NCBI GenBank assembly: GCA_021404985.1
Contig: QWHP01000130.1
Coordinates: forward strand, 1 to 7,665
From: Actinobacteria bacterium ATB1
GTDB lineage: Bacteria; Actinomycetota; Acidimicrobiia; UBA2766
Reading direction: 5' to 3'
DNA length: 7,665 nt
The position numbers and the translations under genes are program-made. Shown one piece after another: positions 6,477 to 7,665 of this stretch; positions within the stretch are counted from its first letter, which is position 1, and each line of letters opens with the position of its first letter. The notes below the pieces were generated by a model, which saw only the letters and a list, made by a program, of their open reading frames with translations, had not been told where the DNA came from and made no database searches.

Positions 6477-6737
6477 ATGACGGTCGCATACGGTGTCGCG
6501 GGGCTGATGCTGCTCGGTGCGATGGCGCTCGCGTTGCTCTCCATGGCCAGGACTCAGAGTGTTGCCCTGCGCCTGGTCGGACTCGAGCTACTCCTGACAC
6601 TCGTCATCTCGGGGGTGGCGATCCAGGCCGCAGCGACACTCCAGGACAGCTACCTCGACATCCTGCTGGCAGCCGCAGGTCTCTCGTTCGTTGCCACGAT
6701 CACGGTCGGCAGGTGGCTCCGGACACGAGGAGACTGA
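6477..6737 (+). CDS. mrpF: Na+/H+ antiporter subunit F (MrpF/MnhF), divergent
   Basis: This is a small three-helix membrane protein of 86 residues, identified as MrpF from size, position between mrpE and mrpG, and a C-terminal pattern S-Y-L-D-I-L-L-A-A-A-G-L-S-F-V-A-T-I-T-V (58-77) that matches the family end (x-F-L-E-V-x-L-L...F-I-G-T-V-A). The middle is unusual. Most MrpF proteins have G-P-x-x-x-D-R-V-V-A-L-D before helix 2; here the stretch is A-R-T-Q-S-V-A-L-R-L-V-G (24-35), so the G-P loop is shortened and both Asp positions are lost (Q/S and R32). The loop before helix 3 is about five residues longer than in Bacillus MrpF. The start ATG at 6477 follows the mrpE stop by five bases with only a weak purine-rich ribosome site. 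Confidence 0.86.
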   Translation: MTVAYGVAGLMLLGAMALALLSMARTQSVALRLVGLELLLTLVISGVAIQAAATLQDSYLDILLAAAGLSFVATITVGRWLRTRGD

Positions 6738-6741
6738 CGAC

Positions 6742-7107
6742 GTGCTGCGTGACATTCTCGACTACATAGCCGTGGTACTGGTTCTAGCGGGAGCCGCCCT
6801 TGCACTCATCGCGGGGATCGGGGTCCTGAGGCTCCCGACCGTGTTCGAACGCCTCCACGCAGCGACCAAACCGGCGACGCTCGGGCTCATGTTCGTGTGT
6901 ACGGGTGCCGCCTTGAGGCTGGCCGACACCGACGACAGCGCGAAGCTCGTGCTGGTGATCGTTCTCCAGCTTCTCACGATTCCGATCGCCGCCCACGCCA
7001 TAGGGCACGCCGTCTACCAGTCCGACATCGGACGCGGAGAGGACGCCGAGGGGCACATACAGGACCGCCTACGGCCATCCGATCAGGGCCATCCCCGAGG
7101 GTCGTGA
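6742..7107 (+). CDS. mrpG: Na+/H+ antiporter subunit G (MrpG/MnhG)
   Basis: MrpG is the last subunit of the operon, 121 residues, with three transmembrane helices (about 8-28, 44-60 and 68-86). The family signature is G-I-G-V-L-R-L-P-T-V-F-E-R-L-H-A-A-T-K at 25-43, followed by P-A-T-L-G-L-M. The start is taken as GTG 6742, four bases after the mrpF stop, with GAGGAG at 6727-6732 as ribosome site. An ATG at 6691 in the same frame lies within mrpF and would add a basic stretch unlike the family. The C-terminal tail after residue 92 is hydrophilic and not conserved. The stop at 7105-7107 ends the mrp cluster; no clear rho-independent terminator follows. Confidence 0.94.
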   Translation: MLRDILDYIAVVLVLAGAALALIAGIGVLRLPTVFERLHAATKPATLGLMFVCTGAALRLADTDDSAKLVLVIVLQLLTIPIAAHAIGHAVYQSDIGRGEDAEGHIQDRLRPSDQGHPRGS

Positions 7108-7197
7108 GTATCATCGCCGCGTCGTGGGCCCCGTACCGGCAACGCTGCACAGACGCCGCGGGCGCGATCCCCGATCCCGAATCGTGAAGCGAAAGGC

Positions 7198-7665
7198 ATG
7201 ATCGTGGCGGAAGCCATAACACTCTCCGACGGAACCCTGCGCGTTCCGGACGAACCAATTCTCCCGTTCATCGAGGGCGACGGCACCGGCCCCGACATCT
7301 GGCGTGCCTCCGTGCGCGTTTTCGACGCTGCGGTCGAGAGGGCGTACGGAGGGGACCGACGCATCGCCTGGAAGGAGGTCCTGGCGGGGCAGAAGGCATT
7401 CGACACGACGGGCGACTGGCTCCCGGATGCGACCGTGGAGACCTTCGAGGAGTTCCTCGTCGGGATCAAGGGTCCTCTCACCACCCCGATCGGGGGTGGC
7501 TTCCGGTCGTTGAACGTAACGCTGCGACAGAGGCTCGATCTCTACGTCTGCCTGCGCCCGGTCCGCTGGTTCGAGGGCGTGCCGTCGCCCGTGAAGCACC
7601 CTGAGCTCGTCGACATGGTCATCTTTCGCGAGAACACCGAAGACGTGTACGCGGGTTTGGAACTA
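7198..7665 (+). CDS. icd: NADP-dependent isocitrate dehydrogenase, N-terminal part (runs off right edge)
   Basis: This catalyses oxidative decarboxylation of isocitrate to 2-oxoglutarate with NADP+ in the TCA cycle, in the cytoplasm. 156 codons are present of an expected roughly 420. The sequence is of the homodimeric E. coli type, not the 80-kDa monomeric type common in many actinomycetes: L-P-F-I-E-G-D-G-T-G-P-D near 22-33, then K-G-P-L-T-T-P-I-G-G-G-F-R-S-L-N-V at 91-107. Isocitrate-binding residues align with a constant offset of 9 from E. coli numbering: K91, S104, N106, R110, R120, R144 and Y151 correspond to K100, S113, N115, R119, R129, R153 and Y160, so all visible active-site positions are intact. 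The start ATG 7198 has a GAAAGG just upstream; GTG 7204 is an alternative. It lies 90 bases after mrpG, probably as a separate unit. Confidence 0.94.
   Translation, partial: MIVAEAITLSDGTLRVPDEPILPFIEGDGTGPDIWRASVRVFDAAVERAYGGDRRIAWKEVLAGQKAFDTTGDWLPDATVETFEEFLVGIKGPLTTPIGGGFRSLNVTLRQRLDLYVCLRPVRWFEGVPSPVKHPELVDMVIFRENTEDVYAGLEL

Noticed and set aside
7108..7197. Terminator of the mrp operon or promoter of icd (TATCAT at 7109-7114 resembles a -10)
   Set aside because: No stable stem followed by a T-run was found and TATCAT has no matching -35, so neither is supported beyond chance.
1..7665. A novel defence, mobile or secondary-metabolism system
   Set aside because: Every long coding stretch belongs to a known family, with no repeats, tRNA, integrase, transposase or CRISPR-like arrays seen on either strand.

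Overview
The window is a GC-rich, tightly packed bacterial segment with G/C at most third codon positions, frequent GTG starts and TGA stops. Its style fits an actinomycete-like organism (Actinomycetota), but no rRNA or other phylogenetic marker is present, so this is an inference. Nearly all of it runs on the + strand. The exception is a short divergent gene start at the left edge.

Layout: (1) Bases 54 to 1 on the minus strand hold the first 18 codons of what looks like a class III (PLP-dependent) aminotransferase. (2) Bases 118-1150 encode a Gfo/Idh/MocA-family NAD(P)-dependent oxidoreductase that is split by a frameshift near 376-386. (3) Bases 1196-7107 form a complete seven-gene mrp/mnh operon, mrpABCDEFG, for a multi-subunit monovalent cation/proton antiporter of the group 1 gene order. 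Five of the six junctions overlap by four bases (counting mrpA read to 3487) or are separated by only 4-5 bases, and the sixth (F/G) is one of these short gaps, so the operon is probably one translationally coupled unit. (4) From 7198 to the right edge is the N-terminal part of an E. coli-type NADP-dependent isocitrate dehydrogenase.

MrpA and MrpD are the large proton-channel-like subunits related to the complex I antiporter subunits. MrpC resembles NuoK and the C-terminal part of MrpA resembles NuoJ. MrpB, E, F and G are small membrane subunits needed for complex assembly or the cation path. Together they exchange cytoplasmic Na+ (or Li+/K+) for external protons, driven by the proton gradient, and support pH and salt homeostasis.

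The most notable point is an in-frame TGA at 3404-3406 in mrpA, exactly where the family has Gly in the motif D-T-L-G-E. The reading frame continues with correct MrpA sequence for 26 more codons and ends in a 4-base overlap with the mrpB start. A second lesion (the oxidoreductase frameshift) lies about 3 kb away. The two may be real degeneration or sequence errors. MrpF is also divergent and lacks the usual Asp residues. I see no RNA gene, mobile element, CRISPR array or novel defence-like system. The window is best read as a familiar operon with some oddities.
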